Shown: positions 15,370-24,536, numbered from the stretch's first letter. The stretch: DNA of 36,588 bases from Lachnospiraceae bacterium (GCA_024692715.1 JAILMH010000055.1:1-36588); one strand, 5' to 3'. Translations and numbers: made by a program. The notes: generated by a model from the sequence alone, not told the origin.

Positions 15370-17481
15370 ATGGATAGAAAAGAAGCTTCTAAATTGGCTG
15401 AAGAACTTGTAGGAAAAATGACATTAGAGGAAAAAGCTTCACAGCTTAGATATGATTCGCCGGCGATACCGAGACTTGGAATCCCGGCCTATAATTGGTG
15501 GAATGAAGCTCTTCATGGAGTGGCAAGAGCCGGAACAGCTACTGTTTTCCCCCAGGCTATAGCTATGGCAGCGGCGTTCGATGAAGAACTTATGGAAAAA
15601 ATTGCATCTGCGATCGCAGATGAAGGAAGAGCAAAGTACAACGAAGAGTCAAAGAGAAATGACAGAGACATATATAAAGGACTTACATTTTGGTCACCTA
15701 ACGTAAATATTTTCAGAGATCCGCGTTGGGGAAGAGGTCATGAGACTTACGGAGAAGATCCGTATCTGACCTCCAGGCTGGGAGTCCGTTTTATAGAAGG
15801 ACTGCAGGGAAAGGGAGAATACCTTAAAACTGCCGCCTGTGCAAAGCATTTCGCAGTACATTCCGGGCCGGAAGCCGTAAGGCATGAATTTAATGCAGTG
15901 GCATCTGAAAAGGATATGGAAGAGACGTATCTTCCGGCGTTTGAAGCCTGTGTAAAAGAGGCAGGTGTAGAAGCTGTGATGGGAGCCTATAACAGGACTA
16001 ATGGCGAGGTTTGCTGCGGAAGTCCGACACTGCAGAAGATCCTTAGGGAAAGATGGGGATTTAAGGGACATTTTGTTTCAGACTGTTGGGCTGTAAAGGA
16101 TTTTCACGAGCATCATAAAGTGACTGAGACGCCGGAAGAGTCAGTTAAACTCGCACTTGAAAATGGAACGGATGTCAATTGCGGCTGTACCTATTTAAAA
16201 ATACTTGATGCGGTAGATAAAGGGCTTCTTGATGAAAAATATATAACTCAGTCCGCAATAAGGTTATTTACAACACGATATCTGCTTGGAATGTTTACCA
16301 AAACAGAGTATGACGATATTGATTACTCGGTCGTCGGGTGCAGAAGCCATTTGGAACTTGCGGAAAAATCTGCCGTAGAAAGTGTTGTTCTTCTTAAAAA
16401 TGACGGAATACTTCCGCTTTCCAATGATGATGGAAGTATAAAGATAGTAGGCGTGATAGGACCTAACGCAGATTCAAGAAAGGCGTTGATCGGAAATTAT
16501 CATGGAACAGCTTCACGGTATATTACAGTTCTTGAAGGAATAGAGGATATTTGTGAAGAAAAGGGAATCCGTGTGCTCTATTCTCAGGGGTCAGATCTTT
16601 CAGAGGAAAATGTGGAGCCGCTTTCCGGCGGAGAAAGAGGAGACAGGATCTCTGAGGCAGAGACAGTTGCGGAATATTCGGATGTTGTCATTCTGGTTAC
16701 GGGTCTTGATGAAACACTGGAAGGTGAAGAAGGCGATACCGGAAATGCATATTTTTCAGGAGATAAGGAAGATCTTGAACTGCCGGCTTCTCAGCGTGAG
16801 CTGCTTGATACGGTACTTGAAATGGGTAAAAAGGTCATACTTATCAATATGTCAGGTTCAGCAATAAATCTTTCAGAGGCACAGGAGAGAGCAGATGCTG
16901 TCCTGCAGGGCTGGTATCCGGGAGCCCGAGGCGGAAAGGCGATAGCGGATATTTTGTTTGGAAAATATTCTCCTTCAGGAAAGCTTCCCGTGACATTTTA
17001 TGAAAGCTGTGATGATCTTCCGCAGTTTGAAGATTACAGCATGGAGAACAGGACTTACAGATATTATTCAGGCAGACCGCTGTATCCGTTTGGCTATGGC
17101 CTGACTTATGGTGACTGCAGAGCGGAAAAGATCAGTGTGATCAAGGCTTCAGCAGAGGACGGAGCAGAGATCAATGTAACAGTAAAAAATTATGGACCGA
17201 AGACAGAGGATGTATTGCAGTTATATATAAAGGCTGAAGATACAGAGTGGGCACCGCTTAACCCTGCACTTTGCGAATTTAGGAGAGTTAATCTTGGAAA
17301 AGATGAAAAAAGAGAGATATGCCTTAAGATTTTGCCGCGGGGATTTACAACGGTAGACGATCGCGGAAAGCGAGAGATACGCGGAAGTAAATTCAGTATT
17401 TATGCCGGATTTTCGCAGCCGGATGAAAGAAGCGAAGAACTCACGGGTATTAAAACAATAAAAACACAGATAGAAATATAA
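15370..17481 (+). CDS. Glycoside hydrolase family 3, beta-xylosidase-like
   Basis: A 703-residue enzyme without a signal peptide, so it acts on imported oligosaccharides. Residues 1-290 are the GH3 TIM barrel: YNWWNEALHGVARAG is the signature of the xylosidase branch, DPRWGRGHETYGEDP follows, and the nucleophile is Asp238 in FVSDCWAVKDF. Residues 335-570 are the alpha/beta sandwich domain (ESVVLLKNDGILPL, ending GKLPVTFY). Residues 590-700 are an FnIII-like domain. GH3 enzymes release single sugars from the non-reducing end with retention. Family members also include arabinofuranosidases and glucosidases; the entry motif favours xylose. I chose ATG 15370, with GAGG eight bases before it, over an in-frame GTG at 15346. 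It is divergent from the AraC gene. Confidence 0.88.
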   Translation: MDRKEASKLAEELVGKMTLEEKASQLRYDSPAIPRLGIPAYNWWNEALHGVARAGTATVFPQAIAMAAAFDEELMEKIASAIADEGRAKYNEESKRNDRDIYKGLTFWSPNVNIFRDPRWGRGHETYGEDPYLTSRLGVRFIEGLQGKGEYLKTAACAKHFAVHSGPEAVRHEFNAVASEKDMEETYLPAFEACVKEAGVEAVMGAYNRTNGEVCCGSPTLQKILRERWGFKGHFVSDCWAVKDFHEHHKVTETPEESVKLALENGTDVNCGCTYLKILDAVDKGLLDEKYITQSAIRLFTTRYLLGMFTKTEYDDIDYSVVGCRSHLELAEKSAVESVVLLKNDGILPLSNDDGSIKIVGVIGPNADSRKALIGNYHGTASRYITVLEGIEDICEEKGIRVLYSQGSDLSEENVEPLSGGERGDRISEAETVAEYSDVVILVTGLDETLEGEEGDTGNAYFSGDKEDLELPASQRELLDTVLEMGKKVILINMSGSAINLSEAQERADAVLQGWYPGARGGKAIADILFGKYSPSGKLPVTFYESCDDLPQFEDYSMENRTYRYYSGRPLYPFGYGLTYGDCRAEKISVIKASAEDGAEINVTVKNYGPKTEDVLQLYIKAEDTEWAPLNPALCEFRRVNLGKDEKREICLKILPRGFTTVDDRGKREIRGSKFSIYAGFSQPDERSEELTGIKTIKTQIEI

Positions 17482-17487
17482 ATGATC

Positions 17488-17516
17488 AAGGGGTTGTCAG
17501 AGACAGCCCCTTATTT
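17488..17516. terminator. Hairpin between GH3 and methyltransferase genes
   Basis: AAGGGGTTGTC (17488-17498) pairs with GACAGCCCCTT (17502-17512) over 11 bp with one T-G wobble and a three-base loop, followed by ATTTAT. It lies between two convergent genes and could stop transcription from both sides. The T run is weak. Confidence 0.6.
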
Positions 17517-17525
17517 ATGGTCATA

Positions 17526-18416
17526 TCAGCAGCGACCTTCAACAGCGATCCAGCTTGTACCGTCATTTAAATGTACATTAACTGCGCTGAAGCCTGCACT
17601 TCTGAAAAGATCGATGAATTCATCAGGGGTTGGATTAAAAAGATTCATATCACGAATGTTTTTACGTGTCTTTTCATCAAGGTTATAGCTGCCGTAAATG
17701 TCTGCCACGAGTATAAATTGTCCGCCGGGTTTAAGGACACGACGTACTTCTGAAAGATCATGTATCGGATCTGGCCAGAAGTAGAAGCTTTCGACAGTTA
17801 TGATCCGGTCAAAGGAATTATCTTCGAGAGGAAGGCTTGAAACTGAGGCTTCGATGATCCTGATCTTTCCGGCTTTAATATCAGCTTCATTCATCGCAGT
17901 GGATTTTTCAACAGAAACGGGAGAATAGTCAACGCCTGTAAGATGACCGTCAGGAACCTTTTCAGACATGCGTTTCAAAGTCATTCCGCCGCCGCATCCA
18001 ATATCTAAAATGTTATCATCTGACTTAAAGTTAAAGAAATCCAGAGCCCAGCCTGTCAAGGAGTAGTGGGATTCATTCATTCTTTCCAGCATTTGCGCAC
18101 CTTCATACATCTGTGGCTTTGCGGGATTTCCGATCTTCGTTATTTCAGACTGGGTGAGTTCTGTTTTTTCAAAACGGTATTTTTGTTTAATGTCAGGATA
18201 CTTTTCATGATCCACTTCACTCATGAACATTTCATAGGGACGCACATAGAGACCGAAATTATCATAAAGCGCTTGATAAACCATCATCGGTTCACGGCTT
18301 TCACTGTGGGTTGCAGTTCCGATTATACGGTAAAGATATTTAGTTGTGTCAGGGTCGACAGTTTCTCTTTTAAAATGTCGTACTATATCGCCGGGGTTAA
18401 GTATTCTTGATTCCAT
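17526..18416 (-). CDS. DUF1653 domain fused to class I SAM methyltransferase
   Basis: A 296-residue cytoplasmic protein. Residues 5-83 match DUF1653 (IVRHFKR, YRIIGTATHSES, MMVYQALYDNFGLYVRPYEM, RFEK), a small beta-barrel-like domain usually found alone. Residues 115-265 form a methyltransferase of the UbiE/Methyltransf_11 type. Motif I is NILDIGCGGG (136-144), followed by the acidic LTGVDYS, then SLPLEDNSFDRII and the post-motif VRRVLKPGGQF. No substrate-defining element is visible. The gene is monocistronic, convergent with GH3 and divergent from the FruK-like kinase. ATG 18416 has AGAAAGGAAAC upstream. A TATACT box lies about 40 bases upstream on the minus strand. The methyl acceptor is unknown; the fusion itself is the notable feature. 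Confidence 0.8.
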   Translation of the reverse strand: MESRILNPGDIVRHFKRETVDPDTTKYLYRIIGTATHSESREPMMVYQALYDNFGLYVRPYEMFMSEVDHEKYPDIKQKYRFEKTELTQSEITKIGNPAKPQMYEGAQMLERMNESHYSLTGWALDFFNFKSDDNILDIGCGGGMTLKRMSEKVPDGHLTGVDYSPVSVEKSTAMNEADIKAGKIRIIEASVSSLPLEDNSFDRIITVESFYFWPDPIHDLSEVRRVLKPGGQFILVADIYGSYNLDEKTRKNIRDMNLFNPTPDEFIDLFRSAGFSAVNVHLNDGTSWIAVEGRC

Positions 18417-18544
18417 AAGTTTCCTTTCTTGATCAGAAATTTCCGCTTCAAGTATAACATATTGATAGAAAAACAGCGTTGAAATGGCCTTTTAGAAAGA
18501 TTTTGTATTAAAATGATAAAAAAAGAAATGAGGAATTTATAGGG

Positions 18545-19444
18545 ATGATATACACAATAACATTTAACCCGGCACTGGATTATATAGTACGAATGGATAA
18601 AAAGCTTGAAATCGGAATGACTAACAGATCGGTCAGCGAAGAGATATTTTATGGCGGAAAGGGAATCAATGTTTCAAGGGTGCTTAAAAATCTTGACATT
18701 GAATCAACGGCATTGGGGTTTGTTGCAGGCTTTACAGGTGATGAACTTGAAAAGGGCATTAAAGCAATGGGTATAAAAACTGATTTTATTCATTTGCCCG
18801 AGGGTTCGACTAGAATTAATGTGAAGCTTAAGGGAGAGGCTGAAACTGAAATAAATGCGCAGGGACCTAAGATAGATAAAAATTCGATAGATAAGCTCTT
18901 TGGGAAGATAGATATGATGAGGAACGGAGATGCGCTTGTTCTGGCGGGAAGTATTCCGGCATCTCTTCCGGATGACATATATGAAAAGATACTTTCAAGG
19001 CTTGAAGGTAAAGGCGTCATGACAGTAGTAGATGCTTCCGGTGAGCTTCTTAAGAGAGTTCTTAAGTATAAGCCTTTTATGATAAAGCCGAATAATTTTG
19101 AGCTTGAGGAAATTTTTAATAAGAAATTGAATGATAATGCAGAAATAGAGGAATGTGCGAGGGAACTTCAGAAGCTTGGTGCAAGAAACGTTCTTGTTTC
19201 TATGTCGTCTAAAGGAGCAATGCTGGTTGATGAGAACGGGAAAATGACCGTTGCTGAGAGTCATAAGGGAATCGTAAAAAATACTGTTGGAGCAGGGGAT
19301 TCAATGGTTGCAGGATTCATTGCAGGATATATGAAAGACGGAACTTATGAAACAGCTCTGAAGCTTGGTTCGGCAGCGGGAGGAGCGACAGCTTTTTCGG
19401 ATGATCTGGCTGATGGTGAAAAAATTTTACAACTTTTGCATTAA
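18545..19444 (+). CDS. fruK: 1-phosphofructokinase (PfkB family)
   Basis: A 299-residue sugar kinase. It begins MIYTITFNPALDYIV, the standard FruK/LacC opening. It has the first PfkB signature GGKGINVSRVLKNL (residues 38-51) and the second, TVGAGDSMVAGFIAGY, near residue 247, which holds the catalytic aspartate. Members phosphorylate fructose 1-phosphate or tagatose 6-phosphate to the bisphosphate. FruK usually lies with a fructose PTS gene and a DeoR regulator; neither is present here, so the assignment to fructose 1-phosphate is less secure than the family. ATG 18545 follows GAGGAATTTATAGGG. It is a single-gene unit, divergent from the methyltransferase. Confidence 0.8.
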   Translation: MIYTITFNPALDYIVRMDKKLEIGMTNRSVSEEIFYGGKGINVSRVLKNLDIESTALGFVAGFTGDELEKGIKAMGIKTDFIHLPEGSTRINVKLKGEAETEINAQGPKIDKNSIDKLFGKIDMMRNGDALVLAGSIPASLPDDIYEKILSRLEGKGVMTVVDASGELLKRVLKYKPFMIKPNNFELEEIFNKKLNDNAEIEECARELQKLGARNVLVSMSSKGAMLVDENGKMTVAESHKGIVKNTVGAGDSMVAGFIAGYMKDGTYETALKLGSAAGGATAFSDDLADGEKILQLLH

Positions 19445-19447
19445 TAA

Positions 19448-19503
19448 TTGATGTTTTCTCTGCCTTATGATAAATTAAAATTGTACAATAAAGTGTACAA
19501 TTT
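19448..19503 (+). promoter_or_regulatory. Candidate promoter with perfect operator-like dyad
   Basis: TTGATG (19448-19453), 17 bases and TAAATT (19471-19476) form a modest promoter. Directly after it, AAATTGTACA (19478-19487) and TGTACAATTT (19494-19503) make a perfect 10-bp inverted repeat around a six-base centre, placed where a repressor would block the start of transcription of the large secreted-protein gene. Confidence 0.5.
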
Positions 19504-19541
19504 CAAAATAGAATGTATACAAAGGGAAAAGGGAGAGAAGT

Positions 19542-22500
19542 ATGAAAAAGAAATTTTTGCCGCTTCTACTGGCGGCAGCATTGACACTGCAATCGGTCAC
19601 TGCAGTGCCTGTTTATGGTGCGCAAAATGTAATTGTATCTGATAATGTGTATGATGCAGAAATTGATGCAGCATCAGAGCTAAACGCAAATGATGTATCT
19701 GAGGTTTCAACTAATTCAGTGACGATCCTTGCGAAGGAAAAAGTGAATCTGAACGAATTGTTTTTTAGCGGAGAAAGTGTTAGTAAATTTTCGCTGCAGG
19801 ATAAGTCTCAGAAAAAGATTGCAAGACTTACTAAGAAAGGTATCATCACAGGAAAAAAATCAGGTGAAGTTGTTGTAAATGCTGCAGTCGGGGATAGCGT
19901 TAAGACCTGCACTGTAAAGGTTATCAAGCCAAATAAGACAAAAAGGCTTAAGCTTAAGAAAAATTCTCAGCTTGATCTGAGTGAGATACTTGGAATAAGT
20001 GATAATTCTCTTTCAGCAGAGTGGAAAGTTAAAACGTCTAAAAAAACTCCTGATATCGTTAAGTTTAAGAAATCAGGAGATGACAAGCTGATCATTAAAG
20101 ATAACGGCTCTGCAAAAATCACAGGTACTTTTGGTGAAAAGGGTAAAAATGGTGTGGTAAAGCCCGGTAAGGTAAGTGTCAGTCTTAAATCCAAGGGTGT
20201 AGAGTCGTATATTGATGTCTCAATAGCAAATGAAGACGTTTATGATGAGGCATATGAAACGCAGGATGAAAAAATCACTGTTAAAGGTGATGTTTCTGCT
20301 GAGTCAAAGGTTAAATCTATAAGTGCTGTGATCAATTCTTACGGCGTTTCAGGTAACAGTGTAAGTGTAAATGGAAGTGATGAATTCGAAATCCCTTCTG
20401 CAGCACTTGAGACAGGTTCTAATACTTTGACTATCAAGGCAACGCTTGAAAATGGCGAGAACATTACCAGAGATGTTGAACTTGAAAGATTCAGTAAAAA
20501 TCTTGATATGACAGAAAATGTCAAGGCAATCGATTCGGAGTCAGATATAAAGAAGATCTCAGAGTCGATAGTCGATGTCTGGATGGATGATAAGGAAACT
20601 GAAGATACGACAGATGATGAAATTCACATTGCGGTATCAGAAAATTCTATCCTTCATAAATATGCGAAAACCGGAAAGATAAACGAAGGTGATGTTGTCT
20701 ATATCGAAAGTGATGACTATTTTACCGGTGGACTTTCACTCGTTTATCTGGGCCATGATGACAATTATCCTGTAGATCATTTATGTGATCCGGACGAGTG
20801 TGAGGCTATCATAATGAGACAGCCGGATCTCGCAGATGTCTTTGATGATGATATCATGATGGACTATGATTCTGTTGAAAAAGCTGATTTTGTCATGGTT
20901 CCGAAGGGCACTGAAGTTGCAGATATAAACGGAAATTTTGAGATACTTACAGCTGAAAGTACATTTTCAAATAATGAAATGGAAATTGAATCAAGCGGTA
21001 AGTCAACTGATAATGATTATGTAAAAAATGCCGGTATCCAGTGGCAGAATTTTGTAAAGATCATTGATCCAAGCGGAATAGATCTTAGCGATGGTATTAA
21101 GCTTAATTTTAGAGATGTCGTTTTATATGACAGGGATGGTGATCCTAATGGCAATTCCGAAAATGATGAGGGTAAAACCGATTACGACAGATTAACCCTT
21201 ACAGGAAGTCTAGGAATGACAGATATCGATCCAAGATTCGGAATCGAATGGCATCCTATTAGATACGCAGAGGCTCTTCCTCAGCAGATGATGTGTAAAC
21301 TTGATTATAAGCTTCAGAAGGAGCTTAAAGTTGAGCTTGGAAGTGAACTTGGATCACTTAGTGATATTGTTGAAAATTTTTCAAAGAAGAGTGGAACAGA
21401 TAATCTTAAATACAATCTTTTTGGATATGAAATAAGTGGTGTTGACTATGGTAATACAATTGTGCTCGGAGCAGTCGGCTTTAAGCTTGTCTCTAAGCAT
21501 CCGGTAACCGGTACCATTAAGTCTATAAGCAATGAGTCAAAGAAGATCAAACTTGATCCGATGGTAGTAGTTCTTCTTTGCATGGATGTAGAAGGAAATA
21601 TTGAAGCCAAGACGACATTTACCTATACAAACAGCACATCCTATACAAAGGGTATAAATGTACAGAAGGATGGATTTGAGGGTAAATACGGTTCAAGCTA
21701 TGAAAATAAGAGGCTTGCTGATACTTATACAAAAATAGGAGATCATGACGTTGATATTTATGACAGTAAGTCGACTGCTGTAAGTAAGCTTGAGATAGAA
21801 GGCGAAGGAAGTGCAAAGGCTTCTCTTGGTGTAGGCCCTGCAGTTGGATTCATGGTTGCGGGAATTATTCCTGCACAGTTGAAGGGTACTGTAGGACTTG
21901 ATGCAAAAACAAATATTGATGGTAAGCTGACACTTGAAACCGGCAAAAAAGCTATCGTTGAAGGAAGTGCAGAGGCAAATGCAAAGCTTCTCTTGAAGGG
22001 TGCAGTGGATCTGAGGCTTGCGGCGAAGAAAAAGACTGAAAAGTCTATAGAATATCACAAGGATATTGATTACACGCTTCTTGAGTGGAATAAATCCACG
22101 AGAAATAAAACCGGAACGGTTTATGAAGTAGATTATGATGATGATTCGACAAATAACCCTGTGATCGAGGGAGCAGAGGTTGTGTTTGAAAGAAAGAATG
22201 GAGCCGGCGGAGATAAAAAGACAACCACGGATTCTTCAGGAAAATTCAGTGTTTCTAATCTTTCAGATGCAGATTATAAGCTTACGATCAAGAAAGACGG
22301 ATATGTTACTTACGTAGATGATGATTTCAATGCTGATAAGGTGGCGGAAATTTCCAAGCTTAAGATATATCTTGATAAAGATGTTGAGAAATGCTCACTT
22401 AAAGGACGTATCTGCGAACTTGACAGTGATAATGATGACTCAAACAATGCTCCGCTTGATCTTGCAGAAGTTAAATTATCGAAAGTAAACAGCAGTACGA

Positions 22501-23543
22501 CATCAGACAGATCACGTACTACAGATGATAATGGAGCATATGAGTTTGATGATCTTCTTCCGGGACTTTATAAGCTTACAGTTAAGAAGGTCGGATATAA
22601 GACACTTGAATGTGAAGTTGTGATCCATGAAGGCGATACAGCTATTCAGAATTATCGTCTCGAAGCAGCGCCAAATGATCTTGCAGGAAACGGATATGCT
22701 ATGGGAGCAGTTTATGATGCTCTTACAGGAAGACGTATCGAAGGCGGGCTTAAGCTCAGTGTTGTGGAAGGCTATAATGCTTCCAACGGTGTTGTTATAA
22801 AGACGATAGATCTTAACGATGACGGTACCTACAGCCTCTATCTTCCGGCAGGTGGTTATACGGTGCTTGTAACTGACCCTCGCACAGGTGATGAAAAGAA
22901 GTATTACAGCGGACAGTTCAATATTAAAGTTCTTGGTTCTAAAAAGTATACTAATCAGAATGGAACAGTTACACCTGTGCTTCAGGGAGATGAGATAAGG
23001 ATCGTCCTTCAGTGGGGACAGACTCCGAGAGATCTTGACTCGCATTTGAATGGTCCTACTCCTGACGGTCAGAGATTCCATACATATTACAGCGGAAAGA
23101 GATACAGCTATGATGGTGAGAAATATGCTGATCTGGATGTAGATGACACTTCAAGCTATGGTCCGGAGACAACAACTATCTATAAGAAGGTGGATGGTAA
23201 ATATAAGTTTAGTGTTCATGATTACACGAACAGAAGCAGCTCTGATTCTATGAAGCTTGCAGATTCAGGAGCATACGTGACTATTTATAAAGCCGGATTT
23301 GCTGAACCAAAGGTATTCAATGTTCCGTATGAGGAAGGTACTGTATGGGATGTATTTGAATATGACAGTGAGTCTGATACCATTACAGTTCTGGATAGAA
23401 TGTATTATGAGAGCAATCCTGGAAATGTAGGAGTTTCAGAGGACAGTGAAACTGAAACAGTAGGTACTTCATTCATTTCATCAGTTGATGAGAGCGAAGA
23501 GGATGGAGAAAAAATTTCCGGTGATGAAGCTGTGGTATACTAA
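19542..23543 (+). CDS. Large secreted modular surface protein
   Basis: A 1333-residue exported protein. Residues 1-26 are a signal peptide (basic start, leucine/alanine core, VYGA). An acidic Ser/Asn segment follows. Residues 55-230 contain Ig-like (Big_2-type) sandwiches, e.g. ARLTKKGIITGKKSGEVVV. Residues 340-850 are a region I do not recognise, with a glycine/alanine-rich stretch ASLGVGPAVGFMVAG near residue 760. Residues 857-945 and 951-1035 are two carboxypeptidase-regulatory-like beta sandwiches (GKFSVSNLSDADYKLTIKKD and GAYEFDDLLPGLYKLTVKKV). Residues 1150-1275 resemble DUF2135/YfaP-type domains (IVLQWGQTPRDLDSHLNGP). No LPXTG, SLH or choline-binding anchor is seen. A surface or secreted adhesin or matrix role is likely; the ligand is unknown. 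Confidence 0.8.
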   Translation: MKKKFLPLLLAAALTLQSVTAVPVYGAQNVIVSDNVYDAEIDAASELNANDVSEVSTNSVTILAKEKVNLNELFFSGESVSKFSLQDKSQKKIARLTKKGIITGKKSGEVVVNAAVGDSVKTCTVKVIKPNKTKRLKLKKNSQLDLSEILGISDNSLSAEWKVKTSKKTPDIVKFKKSGDDKLIIKDNGSAKITGTFGEKGKNGVVKPGKVSVSLKSKGVESYIDVSIANEDVYDEAYETQDEKITVKGDVSAESKVKSISAVINSYGVSGNSVSVNGSDEFEIPSAALETGSNTLTIKATLENGENITRDVELERFSKNLDMTENVKAIDSESDIKKISESIVDVWMDDKETEDTTDDEIHIAVSENSILHKYAKTGKINEGDVVYIESDDYFTGGLSLVYLGHDDNYPVDHLCDPDECEAIIMRQPDLADVFDDDIMMDYDSVEKADFVMVPKGTEVADINGNFEILTAESTFSNNEMEIESSGKSTDNDYVKNAGIQWQNFVKIIDPSGIDLSDGIKLNFRDVVLYDRDGDPNGNSENDEGKTDYDRLTLTGSLGMTDIDPRFGIEWHPIRYAEALPQQMMCKLDYKLQKELKVELGSELGSLSDIVENFSKKSGTDNLKYNLFGYEISGVDYGNTIVLGAVGFKLVSKHPVTGTIKSISNESKKIKLDPMVVVLLCMDVEGNIEAKTTFTYTNSTSYTKGINVQKDGFEGKYGSSYENKRLADTYTKIGDHDVDIYDSKSTAVSKLEIEGEGSAKASLGVGPAVGFMVAGIIPAQLKGTVGLDAKTNIDGKLTLETGKKAIVEGSAEANAKLLLKGAVDLRLAAKKKTEKSIEYHKDIDYTLLEWNKSTRNKTGTVYEVDYDDDSTNNPVIEGAEVVFERKNGAGGDKKTTTDSSGKFSVSNLSDADYKLTIKKDGYVTYVDDDFNADKVAEISKLKIYLDKDVEKCSLKGRICELDSDNDDSNNAPLDLAEVKLSKVNSSTTSDRSRTTDDNGAYEFDDLLPGLYKLTVKKVGYKTLECEVVIHEGDTAIQNYRLEAAPNDLAGNGYAMGAVYDALTGRRIEGGLKLSVVEGYNASNGVVIKTIDLNDDGTYSLYLPAGGYTVLVTDPRTGDEKKYYSGQFNIKVLGSKKYTNQNGTVTPVLQGDEIRIVLQWGQTPRDLDSHLNGPTPDGQRFHTYYSGKRYSYDGEKYADLDVDDTSSYGPETTTIYKKVDGKYKFSVHDYTNRSSSDSMKLADSGAYVTIYKAGFAEPKVFNVPYEEGTVWDVFEYDSESDTITVLDRMYYESNPGNVGVSEDSETETVGTSFISSVDESEEDGEKISGDEAVVY

Positions 23544-23565
23544 ATAGAAAAGAAGTATAATTTTG

Positions 23566-23600
23566 ATGCCGGCGGCAATAGCTGCCGGCATTAATTAATT
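23566..23600 (+). terminator. Hairpin after the large secreted-protein gene
   Basis: ATGCCGGCGGC (23566-23576) pairs with GCTGCCGGCAT (23581-23591) over 11 bp with one G-T wobble; the loop is AATA. TTAATTAATT follows, so the U tract is interrupted and termination may be partial, allowing read-through to the small membrane-protein gene 32 bases on. Confidence 0.55.
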
Positions 23601-23622
23601 CAGTAAAAGGATAAGATCAAAT

Positions 23623-24069
23623 ATGGATGTTATTATTGAAAATTTAGGGGTAGGAGTGGTTTCGGCTATTCTATGCTTTCTGGCGGCCGGAACTATCTGT
23701 TATTTTTATCTTGCGCAAATGAAACTCAAAAGAAGATGCTCTTATGAAGTTAATGCCTTATGTGTGAATGTTAGAGAAGGCAGAAGAACATATAATAAAA
23801 ATACGAAGTCTTATAGATTGAGCTATATATATTCATATTCTTACTATTTTAATGGAAAAGAATATATGATAGAGGATGGATTTATAAGTGGTAAGAAACT
23901 CGAAAATGGTCACAGAAGGCGATTTTTTATCAATCCTGAAAAAACCGGAGCTGAAAATGAATTCTGGGATGGTGGTGAAAAAAGCCTTTCAGAGAGCTTT
24001 TTAAGACTTTTGCTGTTCGGAACAGTATTATTTGCAGCAGTGGGTATAATTGCACTGCTTACAAATTGA
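23623..24069 (+). CDS. Small two-span membrane protein, DUF3592-like
   Basis: A 148-residue protein with a hydrophobic segment near each end (residues 8-30, GVGVVSAILCFLAAGTICYF, and 126-146) and a polar domain between them rich in tyrosine (SYRLSYIYSYSYYFNGKEY). The middle reads as a small beta sheet ending in FFINPEKTGAENEFW. This layout, with the phrase Y.F.G..Y plus a late 'NP' turn, matches the DUF3592 type of unknown function. ATG 23623 follows AAAAGGATAAGATC. It lies 79 bases after the large secreted protein behind a leaky-looking hairpin, so it may share its transcript. No catalytic residues are visible. Confidence 0.65.
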   Translation: MDVIIENLGVGVVSAILCFLAAGTICYFYLAQMKLKRRCSYEVNALCVNVREGRRTYNKNTKSYRLSYIYSYSYYFNGKEYMIEDGFISGKKLENGHRRRFFINPEKTGAENEFWDGGEKSLSESFLRLLLFGTVLFAAVGIIALLTN

Positions 24070-24075
24070 ATAATA

Positions 24076-24110
24076 AAAGATCTTTCCCTTGATAAAAGAG
24101 AAAGATCTTT
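24076..24110. terminator. Bidirectional intrinsic terminator
   Basis: AAAGATCTTTC (24076-24086) pairs perfectly with GAAAGATCTTT (24100-24110). It is flanked by A-rich sequence on the left and TTTAGTATTTT on the right, between two convergent genes, so it can serve both strands. Confidence 0.85.
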
Positions 24111-24116
24111 AGTATT

Positions 24117-24536
24117 TTAAAATTCTTTAAGTGTTATCATCTGATAAGCGTGGTAACCTAACTGGAGAGGGGTTGGAAGGATAACATCCGCAACTGCCTC
24201 GAGAAATATTTTTCTGCGCATTTTTTTCTTAAGTTCTGGATCGATCTTGCGTTCATGCAGTTCATCTTCACTGATTCTGAGTTCAAGATCCTCTTCAAAA
24301 AGCAGTACATTGTCAAAATTAAATGCAGAGAGCCTCTGCAGGATGTAATCCTTGTCTCTGTTATATCGTATCATCACGTTCGACGTATTTTTTAAGAGCT
24401 TGACCTCGGAAACACCTTTCATGTGGATCAAAGCGAATTTGATGATATCACATTGTCTGTCATTGAGCTTTCCGTTGTCTGTCTTTAATTTTATACGAAG
24501 TCGGTGTCTGTTCTCGTGTTCTACACTGAATTTCAT
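24117..24536 (-). CDS. Orphan HMA-like protein resembling a P-type ATPase N-terminus
   Basis: A 139-residue protein. Residues 1-75 have the pattern of a heavy-metal-associated (HMA-like) fold: VEHENRHRLRIKL, then HMKGVSEVKLLKNTSNVMIRYN and a phenylalanine-rich stretch. The CxxC metal motif is missing. Residues 100-139 are basic and end in LPTPLQLGYHAYQM, which resembles the region just before the first membrane segment of metal P1-type ATPases in Clostridia, but no ATPase follows. It may be a free-standing accessory protein or a remnant. The frame stays open for 47 more codons upstream, but that stretch contains the ammonium-transporter terminator. ATG 24536 with GAAGGGAA before it is therefore the better start. 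Function not established. Confidence 0.6.
   Translation of the reverse strand: MKFSVEHENRHRLRIKLKTDNGKLNDRQCDIIKFALIHMKGVSEVKLLKNTSNVMIRYNRDKDYILQRLSAFNFDNVLLFEEDLELRISEDELHERKIDPELKKKMRRKIFLEAVADVILPTPLQLGYHAYQMITLKEF

Noticed and set aside
22512..23081. 189-codon open frame antisense to the large secreted-protein gene
   Set aside because: It has no recognisable motif, no start signal, and lies wholly inside a convincing coding region.
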